This document shows positions 53,247-61,124 of a stretch of DNA of 64,000 bases, piece by piece (the first letter of the stretch is position 1; each line of letters starts with the position of its first letter). The DNA lies in the NCBI GenBank assembly GCA_014378485.1, contig JACMNO010000002.1, positions 1 to 64,000 on the forward strand, in the 5' to 3' direction. The stretch is from Bacteroidia bacterium (lineage in GTDB: Bacteria; Bacteroidota; Bacteroidia; B-17B0; Aurantibacillaceae). Both the position numbers and the translations under genes were made by a program. Below the pieces are notes generated by a model, which was not told where the DNA came from, searched no databases, and saw only the letters and a program-made list of their open reading frames with translations.

Positions 53247-54599
53247 ATGAAAAAACTATACTGGATCATCGGAATTTGTGTTGCTGTTTTATTAACGGTG
53301 ATCATTTTTAAATTCTTTAAAGGTGCGGAACCTACTAAAGTTACTACTGAAAAAGCTGCCAAGCGAAACATCATCGAATCGGTTTCTGCCAATGGTAAAA
53401 TACAACCGGAAGCAGAATTAAAAATTACCTCTGATGTATCCGGAGAAATTGTGGAAATGCTCGTAAAAGAAGGCGATAATGTGAAAAAGGGCCAGTTGCT
53501 TTGCCGCATTAAACCGGATATTTATGAGAGTAATTTAGAAAGAGTGAACGCGACTGTAAACAGTTCAAAAGCCAGTTTAAAAACAACGATGGCGCAATTG
53601 GCGCAGTCACAAGCCAATTTAGCGAATGCTGAAGCATCTTATAACCGTAGTAAAAAGCTATTTGATCAGAATGTAATCTCGCAACAAGAAATAGATGTGT
53701 CCAGAGCAGCCTTTGAATCCGCGAAAGCCAATGTGGAAGGTATGACTGAAAGCATCAAAGCATCCGATTATAATGTGAAAAGTGTGGAGGCATCTTTAAA
53801 AGAAGCAAACACCAACCTCGATAAAACATTTATTTATGCACCAGTGGATGGAACCGTTTCTAAACTGAACGTTGAAAAAGGCGAACGCGTCGTTGGTGTT
53901 CAGGGATTACAGGGAACAGAAATTTTGCGGTTAGCGAACTTAAATGAAATGGAAGCCAGTGTGGAAGTGAATGAAAATGATATCATTCGCATTCATAAAA
54001 ACGATACAGCTATAATAGAAGTAGATGCCTATATCGGGAAAAAATTCAGAGGCATTGTGACAGAGGTTGCTAACTCAGCAAACACAACAGGAATGTCTAT
54101 TGATCAGGTAACTAATTTTGTAGTAAAAATTAGAATGATTAGAGAATCGTATTTAGATCTAGTTACTAAAGAAAATCCTGCCCCGTTCAGGCCGGGAATG
54201 AGCGCCAGTGTGGACATCCAAACCATGCGTGCTTCTAACATGATTACCGTTCCTATTCCTGCAGTTACTACCCGCAGCTCAGATACCACCAAGACCAAAG
54301 AAAAATTTAATGAAGAAGAAGATGGCGATGTTATTGTAAAAGATGAGAAACAGGAAAAAATGAACAACACTAAAAAAGAAGAAATTAAAGAATGTGTATT
54401 TGTGAATAAGAACGGTGTGGCCAAAATGATTTACGTAACAACGGGCATCCAAGACAATGATTTTATTGAAATTAAAAGTGGCATTAACATAGGTGATGAA
54501 GTAATTTCCGGACCTTATGGTGCTGTTTCAAAAATTTTGAAAGATGGAAAGAAAATAAAAGTAGTAGATAAAGACGAGTTATTTTCTGATAAAAAATAA
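53247..54599 (+). CDS. Periplasmic adaptor (membrane fusion protein) of an efflux system, HlyD/MacA type
   Basis: A 450-residue adaptor with an N-terminal membrane anchor (LYWIIGICVAVLLTVIIFKFF). The biotinyl-lipoyl half-motifs flank a long alpha hairpin (about 95-185, coiled-coil with repeated Ala/Gln/Asn). GTVSKLNVEKGERVVGV and the beta-barrel domain follow, then PFRPGMSASVDI. A charged, probably flexible insert at about 345-385 (Asp/Glu/Lys-rich) interrupts the membrane-proximal domain. Adaptors of this shape join a TolC channel to a MacB-type ABC or RND pump, but no pump gene follows: the next gene is tsaB, 6 bases downstream. The pump must be encoded elsewhere. Confidence 0.93.
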   Translation: MKKLYWIIGICVAVLLTVIIFKFFKGAEPTKVTTEKAAKRNIIESVSANGKIQPEAELKITSDVSGEIVEMLVKEGDNVKKGQLLCRIKPDIYESNLERVNATVNSSKASLKTTMAQLAQSQANLANAEASYNRSKKLFDQNVISQQEIDVSRAAFESAKANVEGMTESIKASDYNVKSVEASLKEANTNLDKTFIYAPVDGTVSKLNVEKGERVVGVQGLQGTEILRLANLNEMEASVEVNENDIIRIHKNDTAIIEVDAYIGKKFRGIVTEVANSANTTGMSIDQVTNFVVKIRMIRESYLDLVTKENPAPFRPGMSASVDIQTMRASNMITVPIPAVTTRSSDTTKTKEKFNEEEDGDVIVKDEKQEKMNNTKKEEIKECVFVNKNGVAKMIYVTTGIQDNDFIEIKSGINIGDEVISGPYGAVSKILKDGKKIKVVDKDELFSDKK

Positions 54600-54605
54600 C
54601 AGAAA

Positions 54606-55286
54606 GTGGCTTATCTCTTGCATATAGAAAGTACTTCCACTGTTTGCTCTGTTTCAATTTCAAAGGATGCCGAACTATTAACCCTTAAAGAATTAAATAA
54701 TGGCTACACGCATGCAGAAAACCTACATGTATTTATAGAACATGCATTAATAGAAACCAACTTAAAGGCAAGTGATCTGAATGCAATTTCAGTAAGTTCA
54801 GGTCCCGGTTCATATACAGGTTTGCGCATTGGATTTTCGGCAGCAAAGGGATTGGCTTTTGCATTGAATATTCCATTGATTACCATTGATACTTTAAAAG
54901 CATTGAGCGTATCTGCGATCCGGCAAATAAAAGAAGAAGCTGTATTTATTCCCATGATGGATGCACGCCGCATGGAAGTGTATTGCGCTGCTTACGATCA
55001 TAACTTAAAAGAAATTTTACAGGTTCAGGCATTGGTGCTGAATGAAGAAAGTATCAAAGCATTTGAATTAAATAAACCACTTTACTTTTTTGGTGACGGT
55101 ATGCCAAAAGCCAAAGAGCTGTTGCAACAATTACCGCAATCCCATTTTATAGAAAACATCAACACATCTTCTTCAAGTATGATCCAGCTGGCCTTTGAAA
55201 AATATATGAAAAATGATTTCGCAGATGTGGCTTATTCGGAACCAAATTATCTAAAAGAATTTTTCTTTCACACCGCAAAAAAATAA
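54606..55286 (+). CDS. tsaB: tRNA t6A synthesis protein TsaB
   Basis: A 226-residue ASKHA-fold protein that pairs with TsaD and TsaE to transfer threonylcarbamoyl to A37 of tRNAs reading ANN codons. The opening LLHIESTSTVCSVSISK and the signature SVSSGPGSYTGLRIGFSAAKGLA (about 61-83) are diagnostic; the metal-binding residues of TsaD are absent, as expected for TsaB. The start codon is GTG at 54606; no ATG lies nearby. It begins 6 bases after the adaptor gene and ends one base before the lipid kinase gene, so all are probably one transcript. Confidence 0.95.
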   Translation: MAYLLHIESTSTVCSVSISKDAELLTLKELNNGYTHAENLHVFIEHALIETNLKASDLNAISVSSGPGSYTGLRIGFSAAKGLAFALNIPLITIDTLKALSVSAIRQIKEEAVFIPMMDARRMEVYCAAYDHNLKEILQVQALVLNEESIKAFELNKPLYFFGDGMPKAKELLQQLPQSHFIENINTSSSSMIQLAFEKYMKNDFADVAYSEPNYLKEFFFHTAKK

Positions 55287-55287
55287 C

Positions 55288-56157
55288 ATGACTCAGAAGA
55301 TCGCATTTGTTATCAATCCCAATGCCGGTGTCAAAAAGAAAATTGACATCATTGAATTCATAAAAACTAAATTTTCAAAACATATTCAATATGACCTGAT
55401 TGTCTGGAAAAACAAAGATGATTTTGAATCGGTTAAACAGGATATCCTTTCCGGAAACTATAGTATTGTAGTAGCTTGTGGAGGTGATGGCACTGTGAAC
55501 CAAGTAGCCTCAGTAATTGTTCATACCAACATGGCATTGGGCATTTTACCGTTAGGTTCAGGTAATGGTTTAGCAAGAAGCAATGGTATTCCATTAAATC
55601 TTGAAAAAGCGTTACAGGTTATTGAAAAAGAAAACATCAGGCAAATAGATGGCGCCACGATTAACAGCCACCCGTTTTTCTGTACAGCCGGAGTTGGATT
55701 TGACGCTCTCATTGCTACTGAATTTGCAGCAAGTACTAAACGCGGTTTCATCACTTATTTTAAAACAACCCTTAAAGAATTCTTTAATTACACACCGCAA
55801 CAATATAAAATTACAGTAGATGGTAAAAGTATTGAAACTAAAGCCTTCTTAATTACAATAGCAAATGCAGGGCAATGGGGCAATGATGTGTATATTGCAC
55901 CAGAAGCAAAACTAAATGATGGCATATTAAATGTAAGTATTTTAAAACCATTTTCGTTAATGGCTATCCCGATGATCGGCATCAAATTATTTTCAAAAAA
56001 GATACACACCTCTACTCTATTGCAATCAGAAAAAGGAAAAGAAATAGACGTAGAATTTAAAGGTCAGTTACCGGTGCATTACGACGGTGAACCAATGATG
56101 GTTTCCGAAAATATTTCTGTGTCAGTTATGCCATTAGCATTGAAAATGGTTTGCTAA
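55288..56157 (+). CDS. Diacylglycerol kinase-family lipid kinase (DgkB/YegS type)
   Basis: A 289-residue kinase with the DAGK catalytic domain. It opens KIAFVINPNAGVKKK, has the nucleotide loop ACGGDGTVNQVASV (68-81) and LGILPLGSGNGLARSNGIP (about 88-106), and the later GQWGNDVYIAPEAKLNDGILNV (near 190-211) where the second-domain residues lie. Such enzymes phosphorylate diacylglycerol or related lipids using ATP at the cytoplasmic membrane face. It begins one base after tsaB ends. The exact lipid substrate (diacylglycerol, sphingoid base or other) is not clear; a sphingoid link would fit the alpha-oxoamine synthase at 12949 but is speculation. Confidence 0.92.
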   Translation: MTQKIAFVINPNAGVKKKIDIIEFIKTKFSKHIQYDLIVWKNKDDFESVKQDILSGNYSIVVACGGDGTVNQVASVIVHTNMALGILPLGSGNGLARSNGIPLNLEKALQVIEKENIRQIDGATINSHPFFCTAGVGFDALIATEFAASTKRGFITYFKTTLKEFFNYTPQQYKITVDGKSIETKAFLITIANAGQWGNDVYIAPEAKLNDGILNVSILKPFSLMAIPMIGIKLFSKKIHTSTLLQSEKGKEIDVEFKGQLPVHYDGEPMMVSENISVSVMPLALKMVC

Positions 56158-56278
56158 GTTTTGATCAAAAATAAATAATCTATCATTAAAACATGACAGA
56201 TAATTAAGGAAAACTATTTTCTAATGGAAATTAACACATCACATTTTAAATGTATTTTCATTTTCTGACTAATTTGAA

Positions 56279-56286
56279 TAACTTTG
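56279..56286 (+). promoter_or_regulatory. Bacteroidota -7 box for the small lipoprotein gene
   Basis: TAACTTTG matches TAnnTTTG and ends 16 bases before the ATG at 56303. Confidence 0.5.
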
Positions 56287-56302
56287 GTATAAATCAAAAT
56301 CA

Positions 56303-56632
56303 ATGAGAAAATTTAAACTACTTGGTATTATTATCATCACCGTTTATATCCAGGCTTGCAATGAAAAACCAATAGCCACCGATATTAGTGGTACAGTCTG
56401 TTGTGATTCATTTGAGCTCAGTGAGCTTCATGATACAATTAATAAAATATGCGGAAATTCTAAAGAAGGTCATTGGATCGTTAAAGATTGGACCGCCAAA
56501 AATGGTAGGTTCAGAGAGCAAGAAGGTTATTACAAAAATAATAAAAAGGAAGGCTATTGGAAATTCTATAAAAAAGACGGAACATTAAAAGATTCTATTG
56601 AATACAAAAATAATATTCCAGTTACAAAGTGA
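56303..56632 (+). CDS. Small lipoprotein with MORN-like (YwqK-type) repeat
   Basis: A 109-residue protein with a signal segment (LLGIIIITVYIQAC) and lipobox Cys19. The C-terminal part contains EGYYKNNKKEGYWKFYKKDG, a G-Y-W-x-F-Y-x-x-D-G unit of the MORN/YwqK kind that forms beta hairpins. Two Cys-Cys residues (about 33-34) and Cys50 lie before it. It has its own promoter box and no operon partner. Function unknown. Confidence 0.78.
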   Translation: MRKFKLLGIIIITVYIQACNEKPIATDISGTVCCDSFELSELHDTINKICGNSKEGHWIVKDWTAKNGRFREQEGYYKNNKKEGYWKFYKKDGTLKDSIEYKNNIPVTK

Positions 56633-56664
56633 TCCAAGAACTTATACTAATCTCAAAAAGATAA

Positions 56665-57528
56665 TCATTTCATCGACTCCTGCCTTTCAATTGAACTCTC
56701 CACACCGTTGTTAACCATAGATAAAAAATCATCTAAATGTTTATTGAATTTTTCGGGCTGCTCCAGATTGGATACATGTCCGGCATGATCAATAACCTGA
56801 AGGGTGGACCCATTAATATTTGTGTTCATATATTCAGATTGAACCAGTGGCGTTACTTTATCCTCTCTTCCACACATAATCAATGTTGGAACGGTTATCT
56901 TGTACAAAGTTGAACAGGTTTCGGAACGACCTGCAAGTGCTACCAATCCCTGAATGATAATATGCTTTGAGTTAGAAAATACAACACTTCTCAATTTTTC
57001 CACCAATTCAATTTTGTTGGTTAATGAATCTTTGTGGAACACATTTTTAATAAATCCTTCGTTAAAATTATTAACTCCGTTAACGGCTATTTCATTAATG
57101 GAGTCATTTCGTTTTTCTTTTACTTCAGGAGTATCGGCAATACATTGTGTATCACATAAAACAAATGCTTCAAAGCGATTATGAAACTTTTCATGAGCGT
57201 GAAGAGCTATATAACCACCCATAGATAATCCACAAATAATCGCTTTATCAATATGTAACTTGTCCATAAACTGGATTAAATCCTCGCTAAACAAATCTAT
57301 GCTTAAGGATGATTCTTCGTCTTTTGATTTTCCAAATCCCCTTATATCGCAAGCGATAACACGATAGGAAGATTTAAAAAAATCAATCTGAGTCTTCCAC
57401 ATTGTTTTATCAAAAGGATAGCCATGCAAGAAAATAACTGGAATTGTTCCTTCTCCAACATCATCATAGGATAAGTTAAAGTTATTGATAGTGATCGTTA
57501 AATCGTATCCTTTTGATGAAGTTTCCAT
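56665..57528 (-). CDS. Alpha/beta hydrolase
   Basis: A 287-residue alpha/beta-hydrolase-fold enzyme. The oxyanion-hole segment HGYPFDKTMW (about 35-44), the nucleophile elbow GLSMGG (Ser at about residue 99), an Asp in CGREDKVTP (near 226) and the His in IDHAGHVSNLEQPEKF (near 253) make a complete triad. Its layout resembles 3-oxoadipate enol-lactonase/ esterase and haloperoxidase relatives; the substrate is not determined. No signal peptide is present, so it is cytoplasmic. It is transcribed alone. Flanking gaps look like accessory DNA. Confidence 0.92.
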   Translation of the reverse strand: METSSKGYDLTITINNFNLSYDDVGEGTIPVIFLHGYPFDKTMWKTQIDFFKSSYRVIACDIRGFGKSKDEESSLSIDLFSEDLIQFMDKLHIDKAIICGLSMGGYIALHAHEKFHNRFEAFVLCDTQCIADTPEVKEKRNDSINEIAVNGVNNFNEGFIKNVFHKDSLTNKIELVEKLRSVVFSNSKHIIIQGLVALAGRSETCSTLYKITVPTLIMCGREDKVTPLVQSEYMNTNINGSTLQVIDHAGHVSNLEQPEKFNKHLDDFLSMVNNGVESSIERQESMK

Positions 57529-57948
57529 AGTGTATGAGTTTAGATTTTATTTTATCAGATGGCGTTGTAATCTCTTAAATTAATTTCTTGATTTGCACTT
57601 AACAATGCTAAGTTAATTGATGATATACTGAACATGTTACATAAATCGTATGGAGAGTTGTAAAATTCTTAATGCAAAAATTTACTTGCACAAATATTAC
57701 CATTGACTTTAAAATAGGCAGCAACTATTTAAATTCTCCCAAAGAACCAGATTTAAAAGAGATTTGGTCAACAGGCACATATAAAGAAATTATTCCATTC
57801 ATAAAAAATAGTATACACTGAAAATTTCGCTTATAGCAAAGGAAACATCGTTCCGGCACCATATTATAAAATGCGGGGCAAATGATCTTCAGAACTTTTA
57901 GTAACCGTAAAATTTAAAGAACAAAATAATTTTTATATTTAAATAAAA
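57529..57948. other. 420-base region with a possible gene remnant
   Basis: A 49-codon frame with an ATG runs from 57672 to 57821 on the plus strand and encodes a peptide ending KEPDLKEIWSTGTYKEIIPF..., which has normal codon use and vaguely resembles a helical segment of larger proteins. No promoter, terminator or partner accompanies it, so it is more likely a decayed fragment than a gene. The remainder (57529-57671 and 57822-57948) shows nothing I can support. Confidence 0.3.
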
Positions 57949-58914
57949 ATGAAAGCGATAGTTTACAAACAATACGGACCACCGGAAGTAGCCAAATTAA
58001 TGGAGGTTGACAAGCCTGCTTTGAAAGATAACGAGGTGTTGGTTAAAGTTTATGCATCAACTGTGAACCGAACAGATTCTGGTTTCAGGAGCGCCGAATA
58101 TTTTATTTCAAGATTTTGGAGTGGACTTTTACGCCCGAAGTTGCAAATATTAGGCTGTGAATTTTCTGGCATCATTGAAGAAACAGGGAAGGAAGTACGC
58201 AGCTTTAAAATAGGAGATAAGGTATTTGGTTATAATGATAAAACTTTTGGAGGGCACGCGGAATACTTAAGCATGGGAGAAAATGAGTCCATTACAACAA
58301 TACCCGCTAATTTAAGTCTGGAAGAATCTGCTGCCCTCACGGAAGGAGCCCACTATGCGCTCAATAATATAAAAGTATCTAAAATAAAAAGCGGACAACA
58401 TGTTTTGGTTTACGGAGCAACTGGCGCTATTGGCTCTGCAGCTGTTCAACTCCTGAAATATTTCGGAGCAACCATCACTGCGGTTTGCAATACCAAAAAT
58501 ATTGAACTAGTAAAATCACTTGGCGCCGATACTGTGATTGATTACCAAACTGAGGATTTCACAAAAACTGATATCAAATTTAATTTCGTTTTTGATGCCG
58601 TTGGTAAAAGTTCGTTTAAACAGTGTAAACCACTGATAGCGGAAAAAGGAATTTACATATCCACTGAGTTAGGAAAGAACGGGGTAAATATTCCACTCGC
58701 ACTCATCACACCCTTGTTAGGTGGAAAAAAAGTTTTATTTCCTATCCCAACTATTTCTAAAGAAGATCTCATCTTTATTAAAGAACTAGTTGAAAAAGGA
58801 AAATTTAAACCTGTAATCGACCGGCACTATACTTTAAACCAAATTGTAGAAGCCTACACATATGTTGAAACGGGACAAAAAACTGGAAATGTTATTTTGA
58901 GAATTGCAGATTAA
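57949..58914 (+). CDS. Zinc-free MDR-family NAD(P)H oxidoreductase (quinone oxidoreductase-like)
   Basis: A 321-residue medium-chain dehydrogenase/reductase. The N-terminal GroES-like domain (VYKQYGPPEVAKLMEVDKPAL, then VKVYASTVNRTDSG) lacks the catalytic zinc ligands of alcohol dehydrogenases. The Rossmann motif VYGATGAIGSAAVQLLKYFGA (about 150-170) binds NADPH, followed by ADTVIDYQTEDF. This is the quinone oxidoreductase/zeta-crystallin-like branch, which reduces quinones or enones. It is transcribed alone in a gene-poor stretch. The substrate is not determined. Confidence 0.92.
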   Translation: MKAIVYKQYGPPEVAKLMEVDKPALKDNEVLVKVYASTVNRTDSGFRSAEYFISRFWSGLLRPKLQILGCEFSGIIEETGKEVRSFKIGDKVFGYNDKTFGGHAEYLSMGENESITTIPANLSLEESAALTEGAHYALNNIKVSKIKSGQHVLVYGATGAIGSAAVQLLKYFGATITAVCNTKNIELVKSLGADTVIDYQTEDFTKTDIKFNFVFDAVGKSSFKQCKPLIAEKGIYISTELGKNGVNIPLALITPLLGGKKVLFPIPTISKEDLIFIKELVEKGKFKPVIDRHYTLNQIVEAYTYVETGQKTGNVILRIAD

Positions 58915-59251
58915 TCACGGAATTTTCGAAAATCAGAAAACATTAAACGTATTACAATCAAATAACACATTAATCGGATTGAGAAATTAAGTAATATGAA
59001 AAATCGAAATAGAGGTAAACATATTCACTTATTTTAGCATTTAAAGATTTCGGGAATCATCTAAATTATCATTATTCCTCTACTCTCGTTTCTATATCTT
59101 AAAATTATTGGGCTAAAAATCATAATCCATCATACTCATCTGCGTCATAAAAGTTCTATAATAAAAACAAAAGGCATCCTTAACTTTATTAAAAAAACGA
59201 ATAACAATAATTGCTAAGTCAACAATTAAGCGCGTTCTGTTAATTAATTAA
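58915..59251. other. Gap between oxidoreductase and cmk genes
   Basis: These 337 bases contain no gene I can support. The only structure is a tetranucleotide run, TTAA repeated four times at 59240-59255, which reaches into the cmk stop codon. Confidence 0.55.
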
Positions 59252-59974
59252 TTAATGCTTAGCCAAGGGTTTATTAAACTCGTCTCTGGTTAATAACAGG
59301 TCATTGATCAGTTTCACCACAAAAGTTAACTGCTCTTCCTTGCTGATATCTGTATTATCAAGAACAATAGCGTCTTCCGCTTGTTTCAATGGATTCTCTT
59401 TACGAGTGGTATCATCATGATCACGCTTTTCTAAATTGCGTTTCACATCTTCAAAGGAATGACGTTCACCTTTACTTCGTGATTCATCCAGACGCCTTTG
59501 AGTGCGCACATCACCTTCCGCCGTCATAAATAATTTTAGTTCTGCATTTGGAAAAACATGAGAACCAATATCCCTGCCATCCATAATCACACCTTTGTTC
59601 TTACCCATTTCACGCTGAAGAACTACCATTTTTTCACGCACTTCTTTAATCGAACTGATGGCACTCACGTTATTGGCAACTTCCATGGTTCGTATTTCGC
59701 GCTCCACATGTTCACCGTTTAAAAACACTTCAGATGTTTTAGTGATGGTATTATAAACAAAAGACACATCAATGTTTTTTAAAGAAGAAATTAGTTTTGG
59801 TACATCAACAACTGATTCTTTAATAATATTATTCCTCAGGCAATAAATAGTAACGGCCCTGTACATCGCACCTGTATCAATATAATTGTAATTTAATTTT
59901 TGTGCTAATGCCTTTGCCAGTGTGCTTTTCCCACACGATGAATAACCATCTATAGCAATTGTAATTTTAGACAT
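59252..59974 (-). CDS. cmk: Cytidylate kinase
   Basis: Cmk phosphorylates CMP and dCMP with ATP. The 240-residue length is normal for the long-form enzyme. The P-loop is GYSSCGKST (about 9-17), with Ser-Cys replacing more common residues in the loop, then YNYIDTGAMYRAVT and the lid/NMP region MDGRDIGSHVFPNAELKLFMTA. RRLDESRSKG and KRDHDDTTRKENPLK follow. It stands between a long gap and Sua5 on the same strand (123 bases apart). Identification is secure. Confidence 0.96.
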   Translation of the reverse strand: MSKITIAIDGYSSCGKSTLAKALAQKLNYNYIDTGAMYRAVTIYCLRNNIIKESVVDVPKLISSLKNIDVSFVYNTITKTSEVFLNGEHVEREIRTMEVANNVSAISSIKEVREKMVVLQREMGKNKGVIMDGRDIGSHVFPNAELKLFMTAEGDVRTQRRLDESRSKGERHSFEDVKRNLEKRDHDDTTRKENPLKQAEDAIVLDNTDISKEEQLTFVVKLINDLLLTRDEFNKPLAKH

Positions 59975-60097
59975 ACCTTGTAAATGTAAGAAAATATTTA
60001 ACTATTTAAAAAAATTAAAGTAGTAAGATCAGGATAATTTCTGTTAGAAAATACAACGGGATATCTATTAAATATTCGCCATTAAATATAATGTGAA

Positions 60098-61054
60098 TTA
60101 AATAGCCGCAGCTCTTTTTAGCCTGTCATTAATAGCTAATCCTAAACCTTCTTCAGGCAAAAAGTCACAGATAATTACTTCTACATTTGATTCATCGAGC
60201 TCACGTAAAAACGAAAACAAATTAACAGCTGCTTCCCTGTAATTTTTGCTAACCGATAAGTTTTTAATCAATATGCTTTCGTTTGACAAAGAGTGACCAC
60301 CAAACACCACTGCACCAATTTTCTTATGAGCATACTTTTTTTGTAATTCATTCAGACTGCCCATGTAAAAAGGCTTTACAGGAGCATAATGACTTTTTAA
60401 TTGTCCCGGAGCTTTTGGGTTGCTGGATTGATTTAACTGAACAGATACTTTACCAATCACTTGCTCAATATCATCAATTGCTAAACCACCTAATCGATAA
60501 ACAAAGATCTCTCCATTTTCTTCTCCCACAATGGTTGATTCCAATCCCACAGTACAATCTCCTCCATCCAGGATGTATTGAATTTTATCTCCCAATTGTT
60601 TTTGCACATGCTCAGCTTTTGTTGGACTAATATATCCAAAAGGATTTGCACTTGGTGCCGCTAAAGGAAAACTTACCTGAGATAATAATTCTATCGTTAA
60701 GGGATGATTCGGGATCCTCACTCCCACTCTATCCAATCCTGAAGTAACTAAATCAGGAATGATACTTTTTTTTGGAAGCAATAAAGTTAAAGGTCCCGGC
60801 CAAAAAACTTCTGCTAGTTTTAATAAGGAAGGATGAATCTCAGTGATAAACTTGTAAACCTGATCCAAATTATAAGTATGAACAATTAAAGGATCAAAGG
60901 TGGGACGCTCTTTGGCTTCAAAAATTTTTGCAACTGCGATCGGATTTAAAGCATTAGCTGCCAGGCCATAAACTGTTTCGGTTGGAATAGCTACCAGCTG
61001 ATCTTGTTCAAGAAAAGCCTTTGCAATTGATACGTTATTTCCTATTTCAGCCAC
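60098..61054 (-). CDS. L-threonylcarbamoyladenylate synthase (Sua5 type)
   Basis: This enzyme makes threonylcarbamoyl-AMP from threonine, bicarbonate and ATP, the first step of t6A synthesis. The YrdC-like domain (about 8-200) has VAIPTETVYGLAANALN and KERPTFDPLIVH, SFPLAAPSANPFG and LDGGDCTVGLESTIV. A C-terminal Sua5 domain (about 235-318) and the linker PGQLKSHYAPV mark the long Sua5 form rather than TsaC. The start codon is GTG at 61054-61052. A TATATTTG box ends 4 bases before it, so the message is probably leaderless. It is divergent from pheT. Confidence 0.95.
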   Translation of the reverse strand: MAEIGNNVSIAKAFLEQDQLVAIPTETVYGLAANALNPIAVAKIFEAKERPTFDPLIVHTYNLDQVYKFITEIHPSLLKLAEVFWPGPLTLLLPKKSIIPDLVTSGLDRVGVRIPNHPLTIELLSQVSFPLAAPSANPFGYISPTKAEHVQKQLGDKIQYILDGGDCTVGLESTIVGEENGEIFVYRLGGLAIDDIEQVIGKVSVQLNQSSNPKAPGQLKSHYAPVKPFYMGSLNELQKKYAHKKIGAVVFGGHSLSNESILIKNLSVSKNYREAAVNLFSFLRELDESNVEVIICDFLPEEGLGLAINDRLKRAAAI

Positions 61055-61058
61055 AGGG

Positions 61059-61066
61059 CAAATATA
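61059..61066 (-). promoter_or_regulatory. Bacteroidota -7 box directly before the Sua5 GTG start
   Basis: The minus strand reads TATATTTG, a perfect TAnnTTTG, ending 4 bases before the GTG start codon. No TTTG box is visible 19 bases upstream. Confidence 0.5.
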
Positions 61067-61124
61067 GATTTTTAAAGGTTATTTTTCGTATTTTTATGCT
61101 CTTTAATATAGTTTTTACAACAAC

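Noticed and set aside
59123..59165. Short minus-strand frame ending in a DADEYDGL-like peptide in the gap before cmk
   Set aside because: Only about a dozen codons are open, a stop lies just before it, and no larger frame joins it; chance is the simplest explanation.
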